A DNA stretch of 64,000 nt from Annona cherimola (GCA_030490835.1 CM059975.1:29544133-29608132); one strand, 5' to 3'. Positions 12,129 through 25,059 are shown, counted from the first letter of the stretch. A program made the numbers and translations. Notes: generated by a model not told the origin, from the sequence alone.

Positions 12129-12506
12129 GAAATTTATTTAAGTGCATTCAGACTACATCATAATTATGGTGCAGTCCACGCATGTTGGAGCCTACTTGAT
12201 CATGAATAAGAAATCTACTATACACATTGTATTTAGAATTATTCACTTTATTAACGTACTGATTTTCATCCAAATCCAACGTGTGCATGTGACCCATCTT
12301 AAAATGATACAAATTCAATGTAATAAAATAGTTTAATATAAATATCAAATTTAAAGTGATATTTTCAATATCTAAACCGGCTAAAGTATGATTTTTATAT
12401 GGATAAATGATTGTATAAAATATTATTACATTTAATGTATAGGGCCCATTTTGCGGCAGACCGCACCGTAAATTATGGTACATCCGTCCTCACATGATGA
12501 GTTCTC
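12129..12506 (-). mobile_element. MITE, family C copy 3 (reverse orientation)
   Basis: The left end is GAAATTTATTTAAGTGCATT and the right end ...ACATGATGAGTTCTC. CATAATTATGGTGCAGTCC lies near the left terminus. It is separated by a CT/TA microsatellite (12507-12535) from copy 4, which lies in the opposite orientation. Confidence 0.62.
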
Positions 12507-12535
12507 TTTCTCTCTCTCTATATATATATATATAT

Positions 12536-12916
12536 GAGAACTTATTTAGTGCAGACGGACTGCACCATAATTATGATGTGATCCACTGCAAAATGGGCCC
12601 CACATATATTAAAATATAACAATATTTTATACAATAATTTATCTATATAAAAATCATACTTTAGATGATTTAGATATTGAAAATATCACTTTAAACTTGA
12701 TACTTACATTAAAATATTTTATTATATTGATTTTATACCATTTTAAGATGGAGTACATACACATGTTGGATTTGGATGCAAATTGGTATGCTAATAAAGT
12801 GAATAATTTTAAATAAAATAGGTGGAATAGATTTTTTATTCATGATCAAGTAAGCCCCACGGTGCATGGACTACACCATAATTACGGTGCAGCCCGAATG
12901 CACTTAATTATTTTCC
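12536..12916 (+). mobile_element. MITE, family C copy 4
   Basis: The left end is GAGAACTTATTTAGTGCAGA and the inverted right end GGAAAATAATTAAGTGCATT. Both sides lie in TA repeats, so the 9-bp duplication cannot be told from the microsatellite. Confidence 0.65.
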
Positions 12917-12945
12917 ATATATATACAAATGTATATATTATCTAT

Positions 12946-13403
12946 GAGGAATAACCCTGTTAGTCTGGGCTAAATAAATGTTTTACTTAGCTCACTTTAA
13001 AAAACTCATGTATAACACTTTTTTTTTGTTTTTCTTCATACCCTTATTTATGTAAGTATATTTAATATATAAACCGAAAGTTATGATAAGTGTATGTATT
13101 TTTTCGAAAATTTTAAACATCTATGCGTATATATGTATTAATAAGTGATCTTGTTTGCCCAGGCTAAGCAAATGACTCGCTTAGCCCACCTCAAAAACTT
13201 CATTTAAAACTTTTTATTTTTTTCTTCATATACTTGTTTATCTAAATGTATTTAACATATAAACCGAATTTTTTATTTGGTTTATATGTTAAATATATTT
13301 AAATAAACAAGTGTATAAAAAAGCAAAAAAATATTGTAAATAGGTATTTTGAGGTAGACTAAGTGAAACGTTTACTGTGCTCGAGTTAATAGGATTACTT
13401 TTC
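12946..13403. mobile_element. Mutator-type MITE, family A, with 9-bp TSD and internal duplication
   Basis: The left end is GAGGAATAACCCTGTTAGTC and the inverted right end GAAAAGTAATCCTATTAACT. It is flanked by the perfect 9-bp duplication ATTATCTAT (12937-12945 and 13404-13412). A second left end (AAGTGATCTTGTTTGCCCAG) appears inside at about 13143, so the element is a fusion of one and a part copies. Confidence 0.78.
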
Positions 13404-13412
13404 ATTATCTAT

Positions 13413-14460
13413 ATTTTCTTCCTCTCAAGATTTGATAAAATTTGAATTTTTTTTTTGTATTTTATTTGATACTTTACTTTCTTTTTCGAAAATAGAATTA
13501 TTAAATAAAATTTAAAATTTGCCGAAATTTCTCAATGCATGTTTTGTTCATTTTCAAAAATAAAAAATTGAAATATCAAATAAATTCTTACAATTACCAA
13601 AATTGGAGCCCAGCCCTATATAAAAATGAAAAAAAAAAAAAAAATTCTGCCGGACGCTCGAAAGGCGGAGTGCGGCCGGCCGCACAAGAATAAAATTCCT
13701 TATATAATAACTCTAATTTTCTCGTTATCATCCATGATATATCTACCATAACAACGCACTTTCATTTTGTTTCCTTTTCGATTCCAAATTTCTTTTAACG
13801 AACAAGCCCCAAAACTATAAAATATGTTTTGAAAAAGGAGAAAACCAATTGAAGAAGCGTTTAAGCTTGTGCATGCATCGGTCGGAGCAGAGAATTGGTG
13901 GGTGGGACTGGAATTTTGGAAGAAATTGAAGCTTGAAGGCGACGGATGTCCGTGTGCTTGACGAAAACGGCAGGCGTTGGAGGGACGCAGCCTTTTTGGC
14001 GCCGACGGTCGCCGGGCCCCCTGCAATGAATGAACGGTTGACGTCGGTGCTGACGATGGAAGAGAAAAATACGGAATTTGAAGATCGGACTCTAGATGTG
14101 GATACGCTGCTCCTCGTGCGTGCGTTAGCTGGCGAGACCGACTATTCCAATCCCGTGCAACGTCGGTCGGGATGTCCAGTTTGGGTCAATTTCAATTTTT
14201 ATCCTGTGTCAACTCTCAAGCTTCCGCTTTATCCTATTTTATTTGCAAACGAGCTCTTTAAAATGTTCATTATATTGTATTTAAAATTTGTAATATTACT
14301 ACAAATTTTACTTAGAAATCTATAATCAAAATTATAAAATATAGTTTTAAAATATATTTATCAATATACCAAATGTTAGATAAATTAAAAAATTTCTATA
14401 TATTTTATAATTTTTAAACTATAACAAACTTCATAAAAAGATATATTCAATATATCTGAA
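13413..14460. other. Intergenic DNA with a GC-rich island of unknown origin
   Basis: Bases 13840-14200 are GC-rich inside AT-rich DNA. A + frame from 13933 runs 130 residues (MKATDVRVLDENGRRWRDAA at the start), but its last third is AT-rich run-off. I do not recognise the protein. A poly-A and a GCCGGACG/GGCCGGCC-rich patch lie at 13628-13683. It could be a first exon or a captured gene fragment. Confidence 0.35.
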
Positions 14461-14990
14461 TATATTGAGTCCCACTTCAGTGTAATCAAGCTAGAGAGAA
14501 GTGGTCTCACTGTGAACCTGCGTGTAACCCAATTTGTTTTGTGTGTGTGAGTGTGATTCAAAATTCAAAATTGAAAAAAGCATGGTCTCCATTAATGTAA
14601 TAGAAAAAAGAAAAAAAAATCTGGTATAATCTCTTCTAAATATACATTCATAATTAAATAACATTTATTTCCATGTGCATATTAGAATGTAAAGTTATAG
14701 AATTATTTATTCGCATGATACTAATAATATTTTGGACGATTTGGATGTCTAAAATATAATTTAAAACTTAATACTTAGTATTAAATTATTTTATTATATT
14801 AATTTTACATATTTAAAGATGGGTTCATGTGCAATAATAGTAGACAAATAATGTGGTTTTCTTAACAATATAACCAATGCTAAATATACTTTTATGATAA
14901 GATAGATAATGCTCAATATAATCAATAGAATATTCATATTCATATTGAGATAGAAAAATGGATGAAATTGGGGGTTAATAGAAGCTAATT
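14461..14990. mobile_element. Degenerate family-B-like MITE
   Basis: The interior (ATTAGAATGTAAAGTTATAG; TTTGGACGATTTGGATGTCT) is shared with family-B elements. The termini are worn and not delimited. Confidence 0.4.
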
Positions 14991-15940
14991 TTTTTTTTTT
15001 ACCTAGAGTTGAACTTATTAAATATTAACAATTCAAGTCGAGGATCTGGACCAACCAACCTTGTCCTAATTGTATAGGATATTTTTTATTTGAAAAGTAA
15101 AATATAAGTATGTTTGGTACTCAGGAAAAAAATTTCATAATTTTTCGCACCCTTTTTTTTTATAATAATACTAAAATTTACAACCATTTTTATATTTTTA
15201 CCCACAACTATCTAATTATTTTAACTTTATTTACTTTACTTCTTATGATTACCCATATCATATATCATGATTATCCTAAATATTTCGAAAAAATTACACT
15301 TTCTTTGGGTTTAAATTTTTTAATTATATTTACAATTCATTTCAAAATGCATTTTTCTATCTTTTCTTATAAATTTTTACTTCAAATAATAGAAGAACAT
15401 GCTTATAATATAAATTAAATTGGAGACACAAGCTTTCCTAATAAATGGGAGAAAAACACACTCGAGTTCCAATCTAGATTAACAGGCCCAAAGTGCAACC
15501 TCTGTGGATAATAACCCCCCAGTTTTAGAGTAGCCTCTTGGTTGACTACGGAATCTAATTTTTAACGGAAGCTGCACCGCTTAACCTCAACTGTCACCAT
15601 AGTAGCAGCCGGGGAGTCCTGTTCGAATCTCCCATACATGGGAGTCCTGTTCCTCAACACTTCCATCCTACGAAATTTCCAGTCAGCCACGGCGGTGAGC
15701 TGCGGATGCGATGGCCAGCGACGGTGTTGTCCGATTCCCTGTTGGTCGCGGGGGTGGTCCATCTCGACATTCCACACTTTCCTAGATGCTCTCCATCTAG
15801 TATCTTGGACTTCCAGTTTTCTCCAATTTCTTTTCATGATCCGCACGTGAGGTGTTGATAATTGACCCTCAGCCCTGTTATCTGGGCTTTTGCAAATAAG
15901 TAGACTTCGTAATGGCAAATTAAACTATAATACTCAAACT
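14991..15940. other. Intergenic with a Tourist-like remnant and an unassigned ORF
   Basis: Bases 15110-15420 begin TATGTTTGGTACTCAGG and resemble half of a Tourist-like MITE. A - strand open frame at 15562-15918 (118 residues) and its + shadow at 15638-15850 are GC-richer than the surroundings but match nothing I know. Bases 15600-15640 contain GTTCGAATCTCCC, a weak B-box-like motif that I do not call as an RNA gene. Confidence 0.35.
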
Positions 15941-15959
15941 GATTTTTTTTTTTTTTTTT

Positions 15960-16220
15960 CAAAATATGTATCAGCACTAGTGTTTATTTTGCAATATTTT
16001 AGAACTTAGGGAATCGTATTGCAAATATTCAAACATAGTGTTTAGCCTGCGATTAGACAATTGTATAGGGTTTTTGGCCAAATTCCTTTTGTTTTCAGAA
16101 TACATGTCAGCATTAGGGTTTATTTTGCAATATTTTAAAACTTGGGGAATCATTTTTGCAAAATCCGAACAAAGTATTTAGCTTACAATTCGACAAATCT
16201 ATGAGGTTTATTTTGCCAAA
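15960..16220 (+). repeat. Two diverged tandem copies of a unit of about 120 bp
   Basis: The block from about 15966 (GTATCAGCACTAGTGTTTAT) recurs from about 16100 (ATGTCAGCATTAGGGTTTAT). Both contain TTTATTTTGCAATATTTTA. A third, weaker relative lies near 17498. This may be part of an older dispersed element. Confidence 0.6.
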
Positions 16221-18117
16221 ATCCTATTATTTGCATATAGGTCACTTAAGTTTTTATCAAATTCCACTCCATACCAGGTAATTTATGTCCTTGTAATTGT
16301 ATTTATGAAATTTCTTACTCTTTCCCAAATGCTTCTCATGTTGCTATTTGTAAAAAAAAATCACCGTCATGCCTGTAAACAGTACTGCTAAGATCATTTA
16401 GGAACCCCTTGACGTTCAGATTTTGAAAAATTCTACAAAAGAGTAGAATTCCACATACACAAAATTTTGTTTGGAACCAACCTCCCCCCCCCTCCCCCCA
16501 AACAAAATTTTTTTTTTCAAACTTCTTCCGAAAGTATTTGAATAGAACAGGTGTAAAATATCACAATTAAAATCTTTTAATGGAGGCCTGATTCTGTACG
16601 CTCAGCTACATGAGAGCTCTCATGCGGACAACCTATTTATTTATTTTTTTAATTTTATTACTTTTAATGCAAATGTCAATGTTATTTTTGTCATTTTCAA
16701 CCTCAGGAATAACTAACATACCCATTTTTTAAAATTAAAAATACATGCAACTCTCCTGAGATAATACAAATTAATATGTAAATTAAATACATTTAGAACC
16801 ACAGTTTTACGACAAAAGAAAATAAAAAACACTAATAGGCCAACTGCATGGGGGAATCATTACACTTTTTAATAAATATACTTATTTTTTGACTATTCAG
16901 AAAAACTAAATATAACAATAAAAATTATATACATAAAGCATTAAAAACTAAAATACACTAGCAAAAATTTCCCAAGCCTGTATCTCCTTAAACAAATCCA
17001 CAAGCAAGCCTTTCTGTTTATGAATATTTGCGAGGTGGCACGTCTAAACTTTGTTAATTGTGGGGAAGAAAATGGAATATATTTTGAAAAGCGTGGGAGT
17101 TAAGTAATGTAATAAAGGTAAGGTAGAAATAAAGTGAAATTATATATGATAGTTATATGGAAAAATATAAAAAATATTGGTAAAAATAAAAAAACAGAAT
17201 AATGAGCAATTAATATGTCAAATGATAGTAAAAGGTGGGAGAATGTGCATTTGATTATCAGCCAAGTGGAGCCTAAGACATCAACCCATGCTCTTGAGAG
17301 TTTAGATGGGCTTGCCAACAAATGAAACTGGCTAAATATACATTGGAACTCAGGAGTCAATTCATCGCTACATTATATAATGCGTGGCCAAAGGAAGCCT
17401 ATGCCAACTAATGGACCATAAAGAGATTAATTGTCAGGTTTAAAATGCAAAAAAATAGAAAGTAAGGTATTTAGTTTGCAAAAAGGAAATTATAAAAATA
17501 GACAGCGTTTATTTTGCAGCATTCTAAAACTAAATTTATAAGGTACATCTGCAAATATCCAAAATATATGCTAGTTAATTAACAATTACAGAGTTATCGA
17601 CTGTATTCTGCAGATGTCCCCACAAATGTTTTTTTGGAAGCTGAAAAATAGTATTGGCTAACGTATCATTTTTGAACAATTTTCAAGACGAATTTAGCCT
17701 TTAAAAGACGCCGGCCTCACATTTTTTAATTACTTTTATACATATATGTGCGTCACGAAGATATTTAACCCACAGAAATTTAACAAATTTTGAATGTATT
17801 TGTATTTTATCTCGATTTTTGAATTAAAATTTTATCTATTTTCAAAATAAAATAAAATACTAAATAAATTTCGAAAAATTGCTAAACTTCACAAGCTAAA
17901 AAAAATCTAAGCGGAGAACATATATGTATAATTAAAAATTAAAAAAAATATTTTGGGCGGTCTCATGTGATTAAAACCCTTAAAAACTGATGATGAAAGC
18001 CGAAAGAAACTATCTGCATACGAGCGTCCGTGGCGCCCAACCGAAGTTATCATCATTCTGCTACCGCAAGTACTCCAAAGTCCAAACAATACATGCTAAT
18101 TTATAATGTATAATCTC
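16221..18117. other. AT-rich intergenic, nothing recognised
   Basis: It contains a poly-C tract (16483-16499) and small chance ORFs only (for example 17100-17360 and 17907-18089 on -). No gene is supported. Confidence 0.4.
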
Positions 18118-18440
18118 TGGGCATGTTTAGCAAAAAAAAAAAAAAAAAAAAAAAATTTCAATCTTCGCAATTATGTTTTTTAATTATTTTTATATCTTCT
18201 TATGCAAAACAAAAAATTTTCGATCTCCACAATTATGCTTTTTAATTTTTTTTATATCTTCTTACACAAAACAAAAAAATTTTAATCTCCACAATTATGT
18301 TTTTAATTATTTTTTATATCTTCTTATGTAGCTATTATACTTTTTAATTATTTTTATATAACTACCCATACAACTAAACTGTATATTTTAACTTCATTCT
18401 CTTCACTCCTCATCATTACCCCTAGTATATCATATCATTT
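18118..18440. mobile_element. Tourist-like MITE remnant (family F)
   Basis: It starts GGGCATGTTTAGCAAAAAAA. The interior includes repeated TTTTAATTATTTTTATATCT and AACTACCCATACAACTAAAC, shared with the intact copy at 19339-19629. The right end is missing, and a family-A fragment follows at 18464-18610. Confidence 0.5.
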
Positions 18441-18821
18441 TCTAACAATTTAAAATAAATGAATAATCCTTTTGGCTTAGGCTAGCAAATGTCTCGCTTA
18501 GGTCATATCAAAAAATTCATTTTCAATACTTATTTTTTGGCTTTTTTCTTTGTATACTTATTTATCTATATATATTTAACATATAGATCAAATCTTCCCA
18601 TTTTTAGATATTTTATATATCACTTTCCAACACACTCCTTTTATTTACAATCCAGAAAGTTGCAGGGTTATTTTTGCAAATGCGCCTCTGACTTTGACAA
18701 GTCGTCCTCGAAAATGAGTGACAAGAACAACATTCAATGCATTCTGTCCAGCTCAAACCCTTGCGGAGTTCAGCCCGTCAAATCTGCACCCCGAGTTGTG
18801 CTCCTTCGGGGATAAGAGTAT

Positions 18822-19093
18822 GGGGATGTTCGGTAACATGTAAGTTGTGGGAATTGTGGGATGGAACGGGAAGTGAGAAATGGAATATTTTGGGAATTGT
18901 GTGATTGATATGAAATGATAGAGATAAATTTGAAATAAATAGGTTTGTTAGGAGATATTTATAGGAAAAATGATTGAAATATAGGGGTAAAAGTGGAAAA
19001 TATGATGATTGGTTGTGAGATGATGGATCTCGAAAACCGTGTTTACCATGATTTTCCATCCCATGTTTTTCATTGACATCACCAAACGTGCCC
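18822..19093. mobile_element. Tourist-like MITE with 3-bp TSD
   Basis: The left end GGGGATGTTCGGTAACATG pairs with the inverted right end GGGCACGTTTGGTGATG, and the arms continue (GGGATGGAACGGG against GGGATGG). The flanking trinucleotide TAT on both sides fits the PIF/Harbinger (Tourist) 3-bp duplication. It is 272 bp long and non-coding. Confidence 0.6.
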
Positions 19094-19338
19094 TATAGCT
19101 TGGGCTTTGAAGTTTGAGCTTTGAAGATATGTCAATTTCAGCAGAGTTGATTTAAATCCTAACTGTATTTTCCGACTTTGCAATTCAAAGGGGTTTTGAA
19201 AAATAGACTCTTCAGTTTGCAAACTCGACACGTAATTTAGAGTATTTATGGAAATGGTCCTCCAGATCAAATATATTTGAAATTAGGCCCAATGTTAATG
19301 TTTGTGAGATAAGAATTTTTCGATATGAAGTGGATTTA

Positions 19339-19629
19339 GGGTGTGTTTGGCAATTTGAAAAAAATGTCAAGTTAAAACTTTTCAATCTAAAACTTTTCAA
19401 TCTCCATAACTATTATTTTTTAAATTATTTTTTACACATCTTTCTATACCACAACCCTACTTTTCAATCATTTCTACACAACTACTAATACAACTAACCT
19501 ATTTATTTTAAATTTATTCTCTTTATTCCTTATCATTATCCCTACAATATCACCTCATTTTCTACTGATTTGACAACTTTTACATAAAAAACTTTTCATC
19601 AAAAGTTTTACAACTTCCCAAACACACCC
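19339..19629. mobile_element. Tourist-like MITE (family F) with TTA target duplication
   Basis: This 291-bp element has termini GGGTGTGTTTGGCAATTTGA and, inverted, GGGTGTGTTTGGGAAGTTGT. It is flanked on each side by TTA (19336-19338 and 19630-19632), as expected for PIF/Harbinger-derived Tourist elements. Related partial copies lie at 18118, 22440, 22746, 24480 and 25060. Confidence 0.8.
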
Positions 19630-20566
19630 TTAGTGTAGTTTTATAATATTTCACATACTCTGAAATCACTTTCAACTCCCTTTGTATCTGGTAAAAGTCC
19701 TGGTTTGTGCCAAGGTGATTGAAATTTCGATTTTGCTGGGAGCGTTGCGTCTCACATGTCGCCTTAGTAGAAGAAAATGCAAGATAAATTTTTTTTAAAG
19801 ATGAATTAAGTTAATTGGGCTTGAATTGTAATAAAACATGAGTGATATTGTAAAAACAAAAATCATAAAAAAAAATTTGCCAAATGCAAGCGAATGCTGC
19901 CTTTGTTTTGAGACTATAAGTTGAAAGGGTCAGTGGGCTGGGTTCCATGGGCCTGGTCGATGTTTAAGGAAGAGATGAGCGGGATGGGTCCTATCACCCA
20001 CAACATTCTCGTTGTATTCCTAAGTTACCAACGATCCATCTATTTATGATTTCAAATGCACTTCATTTTTTTATTCGTACGTGTACATCATAACAACTTA
20101 TATTATAATCAGAAGGCACATTTTACAATCTTCACACAACAGGGAGAATTTTTTTGATAAACATCCCTACACCAAAAGGAATATGTAGATATCCTAAACC
20201 GGGAGAATCAATATTAAAGAAAATATGACTTCCACAAGGCAACTCCCACAATTTGAACTTCGGGCTGGCATAGATCTGCTAAGACCCCGTACCAACACAA
20301 CAAACCATAATATACAAATCCTAGTGGCTTTACCAAACATCCAAACGCGACGTGGGGGGAACTAAAATTTGAAACAAATATCAAAGAAGCACTTCGTAAT
20401 CATGCACTAAGGCTGTTTGGCCGTGTGTTTTTTCATGCACTTAGGTTGTTTAGTTACATCCAAAAAGTACTGTAATTTCTAGAAAATAGGTTAATTTTAG
20501 TAAAAGTCTGTGTGCTTAATTGATTACTAAAAGTCAACGGAATTTTACTACATGTGCGCTAGGGGT
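19630..20566. other. Intergenic, nothing recognised
   Basis: Moderately AT-rich. Bases 20145-20330 look like a worn fragment of a repeated element, but I cannot name it. Confidence 0.35.
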
Positions 20567-20570
20567 GTTA

Positions 20571-21476
20571 ACGGATTAGGTTGGATGGGTTGAAACCTAA
20601 TCTTAATCTTAACTCATTTAAAATATCTCAACTCTAATCCATTTATTCACCCATTTAAAAAACTTTAACCCTAACCCATTTACAACCCATTTAATAAGCG
20701 GGTTGACGGGTTGTTAACGGTTTGTATAGCAGACGATCTAAATGCTTAGACTCTGATAGACGATGATTTTGCAAAGATAGGTGAAATGGTGTTTTCCGTG
20801 CAGGAGAAATAAAAATAGGTCAGTAATGAGAAAATAAAATTAGGATAGCAGTAGAAAAATAATAATTAGGTGGTGAGAGTAAACTCAGTGGAGGAAAATA
20901 ACCAAAGGGTTTACATATATATATATGTATATATTAGACTTTAATAGGTTAAATGAGTTGAAAGGGTTAAATGAGTTACTAAACGAGTTGATTGGTTTTA
21001 AAATCTCAATCATAATCTGTTATTTAATTAAATGGTTGAATGAGTTAGCAGATCATAACCTATTTATTCAAAAATCTTCGGCTATGGATATAGTATTACC
21101 CCGATCCTCGTCCTCCTGGAAGGACGACTCAGTGGCAACCACGATTAGTTTTTGCGTGCGGGCGTGCCCGTCCAGTTCTCGTCCTCATTGTTCACTTTGC
21201 ACTGTAGGGTGATCTTTGCGGACGCGAGCTATGCCTCGATTAGTCCCTGTCCCTTCAATTGATTTGTCCCTCGACTGTGGGTTTTGCACACCCCCACCTC
21301 ATCCTCATGGATGGGCGATGTAGGGTTACGATGGTTGGTTTTTGTGTGCGGGTGTGCCCGTCCAACTCTTGTCTACATCGTTCTCCCTGTACTGTAGGGC
21401 GAGCTGTGCATCCCAAACCTATTTATAAATGAGTCAGACGAACGGATTGACGGGTTGACCATAACCAATAACACCC
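20571..21476. mobile_element. hAT-like foldback element with a GC-rich insert
   Basis: The ends GGGTGTTAACGGATTAGGTT and, inverted, GGGTGTTATTGGTTATGGTC pair imperfectly, and subterminal GGGTTGA/TGAGTT motifs recur on both sides. The TAGGGGTGT start is common among plant hAT-type MITEs (from memory). The centre (about 21090-21420) is GC-rich and contains two related copies of a segment of about 70 bp (21146-21215 and 21336-21405). No clear 8-bp duplication is seen. Confidence 0.5.
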
Positions 21477-22439
21477 ACAATGTGCACGTTTAGTGAAACA
21501 AGCCTTAAGTCTCCATTTCGGATTGTATTGGCTGAAGAAAAAATAGATAGTGCTTTTGTCGAATTTATGAGTTGAATTTCTTCCCTAAAAGTAGAAATAA
21601 GTATATCCATAATTTGCACCTTTGTTCTTAGATTTGTGTCTTGAATTTTGAGTATGTGTTATTTAAATAGCGTTTCGCATGTGAGAGTATGTGGTAAATA
21701 CATAAAACAGTGCGTACTAGTTTTTGCGTAAACACCTATAGTGAGTTCTATTTATAGGTTCATTAGTTACAAATTCAGTGGAGCTATATGAGGTGTCCTG
21801 ATGGTGCTTGAGAGAGAAGAGAGAGGAGTTATCAGAGTGTCTTCTTTTGGAATATGTGTGAGACATTTAAAGAATGATGTTGAATCATTATGTTATGTAT
21901 CTCTATAATTTGTTTATCATAATGTATTTGTATCTCTCTCGTGGATTTTTCTTTTTTAGTTTTTTTTTAATAATTTTTCATGTAAATCTTGGTGTTGATC
22001 CTGCTATTGTTTATTTTGTCTTAATTTACTGTGCGTGCTTCCAGTGTAATCTGTATCAATTCAGTTTGTTTGCTGACACTTTCCAAATGGTAATGAATTT
22101 ATCCCGTCGCTATTGAGGATAAGTGCGTAGACGCCTCTTAAACGCATTGACAAACAGCCCCTAATTTAGCATACCTTGGTTGCAAAAGCCAAAACATCAC
22201 TCAAATCTTCAAAAAGGTCGGACACATCATTAGTTCTTCAAAGGCACCCGGACATCCACAGCTAGCTAGCTGGACTACTAATTTGAGTTCCGGTGTACAA
22301 AAACGCTTTGTCTTCTTCGGGACATTAATAATTTAATACAAGAGGAATAAAAAGCCAATATGTACACACTTTAAAAAAAAGTGGTGCGTGGGAGTCATCC
22401 TTCTTGTCTTTTGTTGTGTCAAAAGGTAGTGACATGAAT
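21477..22439. other. Intergenic, nothing recognised
   Basis: Only small chance frames are present (for example 21874-22116, hydrophobic and AT-driven). No splice-consistent gene or complete element is visible. Confidence 0.35.
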
Positions 22440-23003
22440 TAGGCAGACAGGACATGCATAAAATATTAATCTAAAACTTTTATATGAAAAGTTGCAGACG
22501 TAAAACTTTTTAAATTGGAAGAAAATGATAAGATATAATAGGCGTATTGATGAGAAATAAAAAGAATAAAGTTAAAATAGATAGATTAGTTGTATATATA
22601 ATTACGTAGAAATGATTAAAAATCAAGTAGTTGTACAGAAAAAAATGAAGAAATAATAAAAAAATAAGGCATTTATGAGAAATGAAAAATTTTAAATTGA
22701 AAAATTTCAACTTTACATTTTTTATTTATTGTCAAACACACTCTAAGAGTATATTTGAACATTTTATAGAACTTTTTTTTTTAAAAAAATTTCTAATATA
22801 AATTTTTTAAAACGAGAGAGATAATATAATATAATAGATGTAATAATGAGAAGTACAAAAAATTAAAATAGATAGGGTAATTGGAAAAAATAATTAAAAG
22901 TTAGGATAGTTATAAAAAAATGAAGAAATAATTAAAAAATGGATAGTTTGGCAGAGTTAAAAATTTTAAATTTAATATTTTTTATGATGGCCAATCACAC
23001 CCA
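22440..23003. mobile_element. Two abutting family-F (Tourist-like) MITE copies
   Basis: The first copy ends near 22744 with ATTGTCAAACACACTC. The second starts there (AGAGTATATTTGAACATTTT) and ends near 23003 (GCCAATCACACCC). Interiors are the reverse complement of the intact copy at 19339-19629. Both have degraded ends. Confidence 0.5.
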
Positions 23004-24479
23004 AGTATCAAAGCTGTGTAGTCACTAGTCAATGCCATTGAGTTGGTGCGCAAGCATGCGAATATATATAATGGTAGACGGTCCACCGGGTGAATATGAC
23101 ATTTGCCACGAATATTCTGCGAAAAAGCCTCTGCGGCATATAACTCACTCGAAGCAAACTAGGCTTCTTCCGTGCAGATTTCTTCTTATAAAACGGTTTT
23201 ATGCTAAAATAATGCGTGGTTGGGAGAATAACTTTTGTCTGAAATAGATCGGGGATCCATTTTAAACACCCGGTTCGACAGAAACCCTTGTTCATGACAG
23301 GTTGCTTTTAATATTAAAAATGATTTAAATATTTACAGTGTTCATCCATGCATTTGTATATACATGTTTATGATAGCAAAAATCATTTTCATTGGAACTT
23401 ATATGTATATATTGAATCATGAAATCAAATATCACTTTCGTTGGAACTTATATGTGTAAATATCTAACATCGACAAAGCCAATATTTTGCAACATAGTTC
23501 TATAACTTTTTTGTTGCAAAAGATATTAATTACTGATATGATACAGTTTTATCAATTTTTTGTTGCCAACGATATTAGTCACGGATATACATAAATGTTT
23601 TCAGTAAAAGCAATAATAAGTTTTTTTTTTTTTTTTTGCGAAAACTAAAAAAGTCACCTTTTATATAGTCACGGGGGCAAAAAATGTAACTTTTTTTTGA
23701 TAAAAAAATAAAAAAAATGCAACTTTTTTTGACAAAAAAAATAAAGAATACAACTTTTGAGTGACAGCAATTAAAGAATATGTTACCAAAGCCCTTTGCA
23801 CCCACATGGTAACAAAATTTCTTCGACTTCGAAATGAAAAATTACTTATTTTTTCAAAATTAGAATTTAACCACTTGTCAAAAATTAAAAGGCAATTAAT
23901 TGCCCTTTTTTGATTTCTTTGATGGGTATTTATAACCATCTTAATAGATATTTTTCTAATTAAAATCTGAAACATTTTAACAAATTTTTTACAATATACA
24001 AACACACAACTAACAATTTCGAAATTTATCTTAACGATGAATACTAGCAATACTGCATTAACTCTTCTTTGTTAATGCCGCCACCTGAGCACTGTTATTG
24101 AAAATATGCGATAGTAAAAAATGTGTCCGAGGAGAGGCGCCCATACACGTGAGACCAGCCAGGCGTGGGAACACCTAAAAGGTTTTTTGTACGGCGCGTG
24201 GTTACAAATATGCAGTGGCAATGCCACCCGCTGAGAATGGCAAGGTCAAATGATGCGACATTTATTAGTGTCAGTGACAGGATTACCAGCAGAGACTAGA
24301 GATAGCATATATCAGAATGTTGGCTTCTTCATCCACATATCCACCGATTTTAAAAATATATCCCCATGACAACAAGCAACAAGTGCACACTGACTTGGAT
24401 ACCCAACACGCATCGTTAGGCATCAGGATATCCAACAGTTATATGGATAACTGTGTTTAAGAAGTTACAACATTTTTTT
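23004..24479. other. Intergenic, nothing recognised
   Basis: Frames at 23029-23295 (-) and 23661-24050 (-) are present but show no known motif. Bases 24060-24320 are slightly GC-richer without coding structure. Confidence 0.35.
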
Positions 24480-24658
24480 TTATGAAGTGCATGCTTGTTT
24501 CATCCTAAAATTTTTCAAACTAAATTTTTTTATTCCTTATAATTATTTTACTTTTAATCATTTTTTACATCTTTCTACACAACTACTATACTTTTTAATT
24601 ATTTCTACACAACTATCTATACAATTAATCTATCTATAAAGTGAGAATTGTAAAGGTA

Positions 24659-25014
24659 GAGAATATTTCAATGCATCAGGACGCAAAACCTCATTTTTAT
24701 ATTTTTTAATTTTTTTTAATAAGATTGTTAATCTAGGTGTATTTGATCTATAAGCCAAATTTTACCATTTTTAGATATGTTTGTATATATATTTTTTGAT
24801 TTTTTAAAAAAACAAAAGTACTTTAGTCATTTTTAAGTGACTAAAATACTCCTGTTTTGGAAAAATCAAAAAATATATTTATATATCTTTAAAAATGGTA
24901 AAAATTTATACATGAATTAAATACACCTAGGTTAACAATGTTATAAAAAAAATCTTTCGAAGAAATATATAACAAAATGAGATTTGGTACCTTGATGCAT
25001 TGAAACATTACTTT
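24659..25014. mobile_element. Mutator-type MITE (family H) with TSD
   Basis: Inverted ends AATATTTCAATGCATCAGG and AATGTTTCAATGCATCAAGG are followed by paired interiors (a GTCATTTTAAGTGACTAAAA palindrome at the centre near 24830). The sequence TTGTAAAGGTA occurs on both flanks (24648-24658 and 25013-25023) and contains the 9-bp duplication. A partial family-F copy precedes it (24480-24640). Confidence 0.72.
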
Positions 25015-25059
25015 GTAAAGGTATCTAATTGTAATAATAAGTTGTTACAATACATAAAA

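Noticed and set aside
11167..12483. Similar hydrophobic ORFs recurring at 11167, 11472, 12148, 51236 and 51778
   Set aside because: They recur because the MITEs recur; they start and stop at different places and lack any domain.
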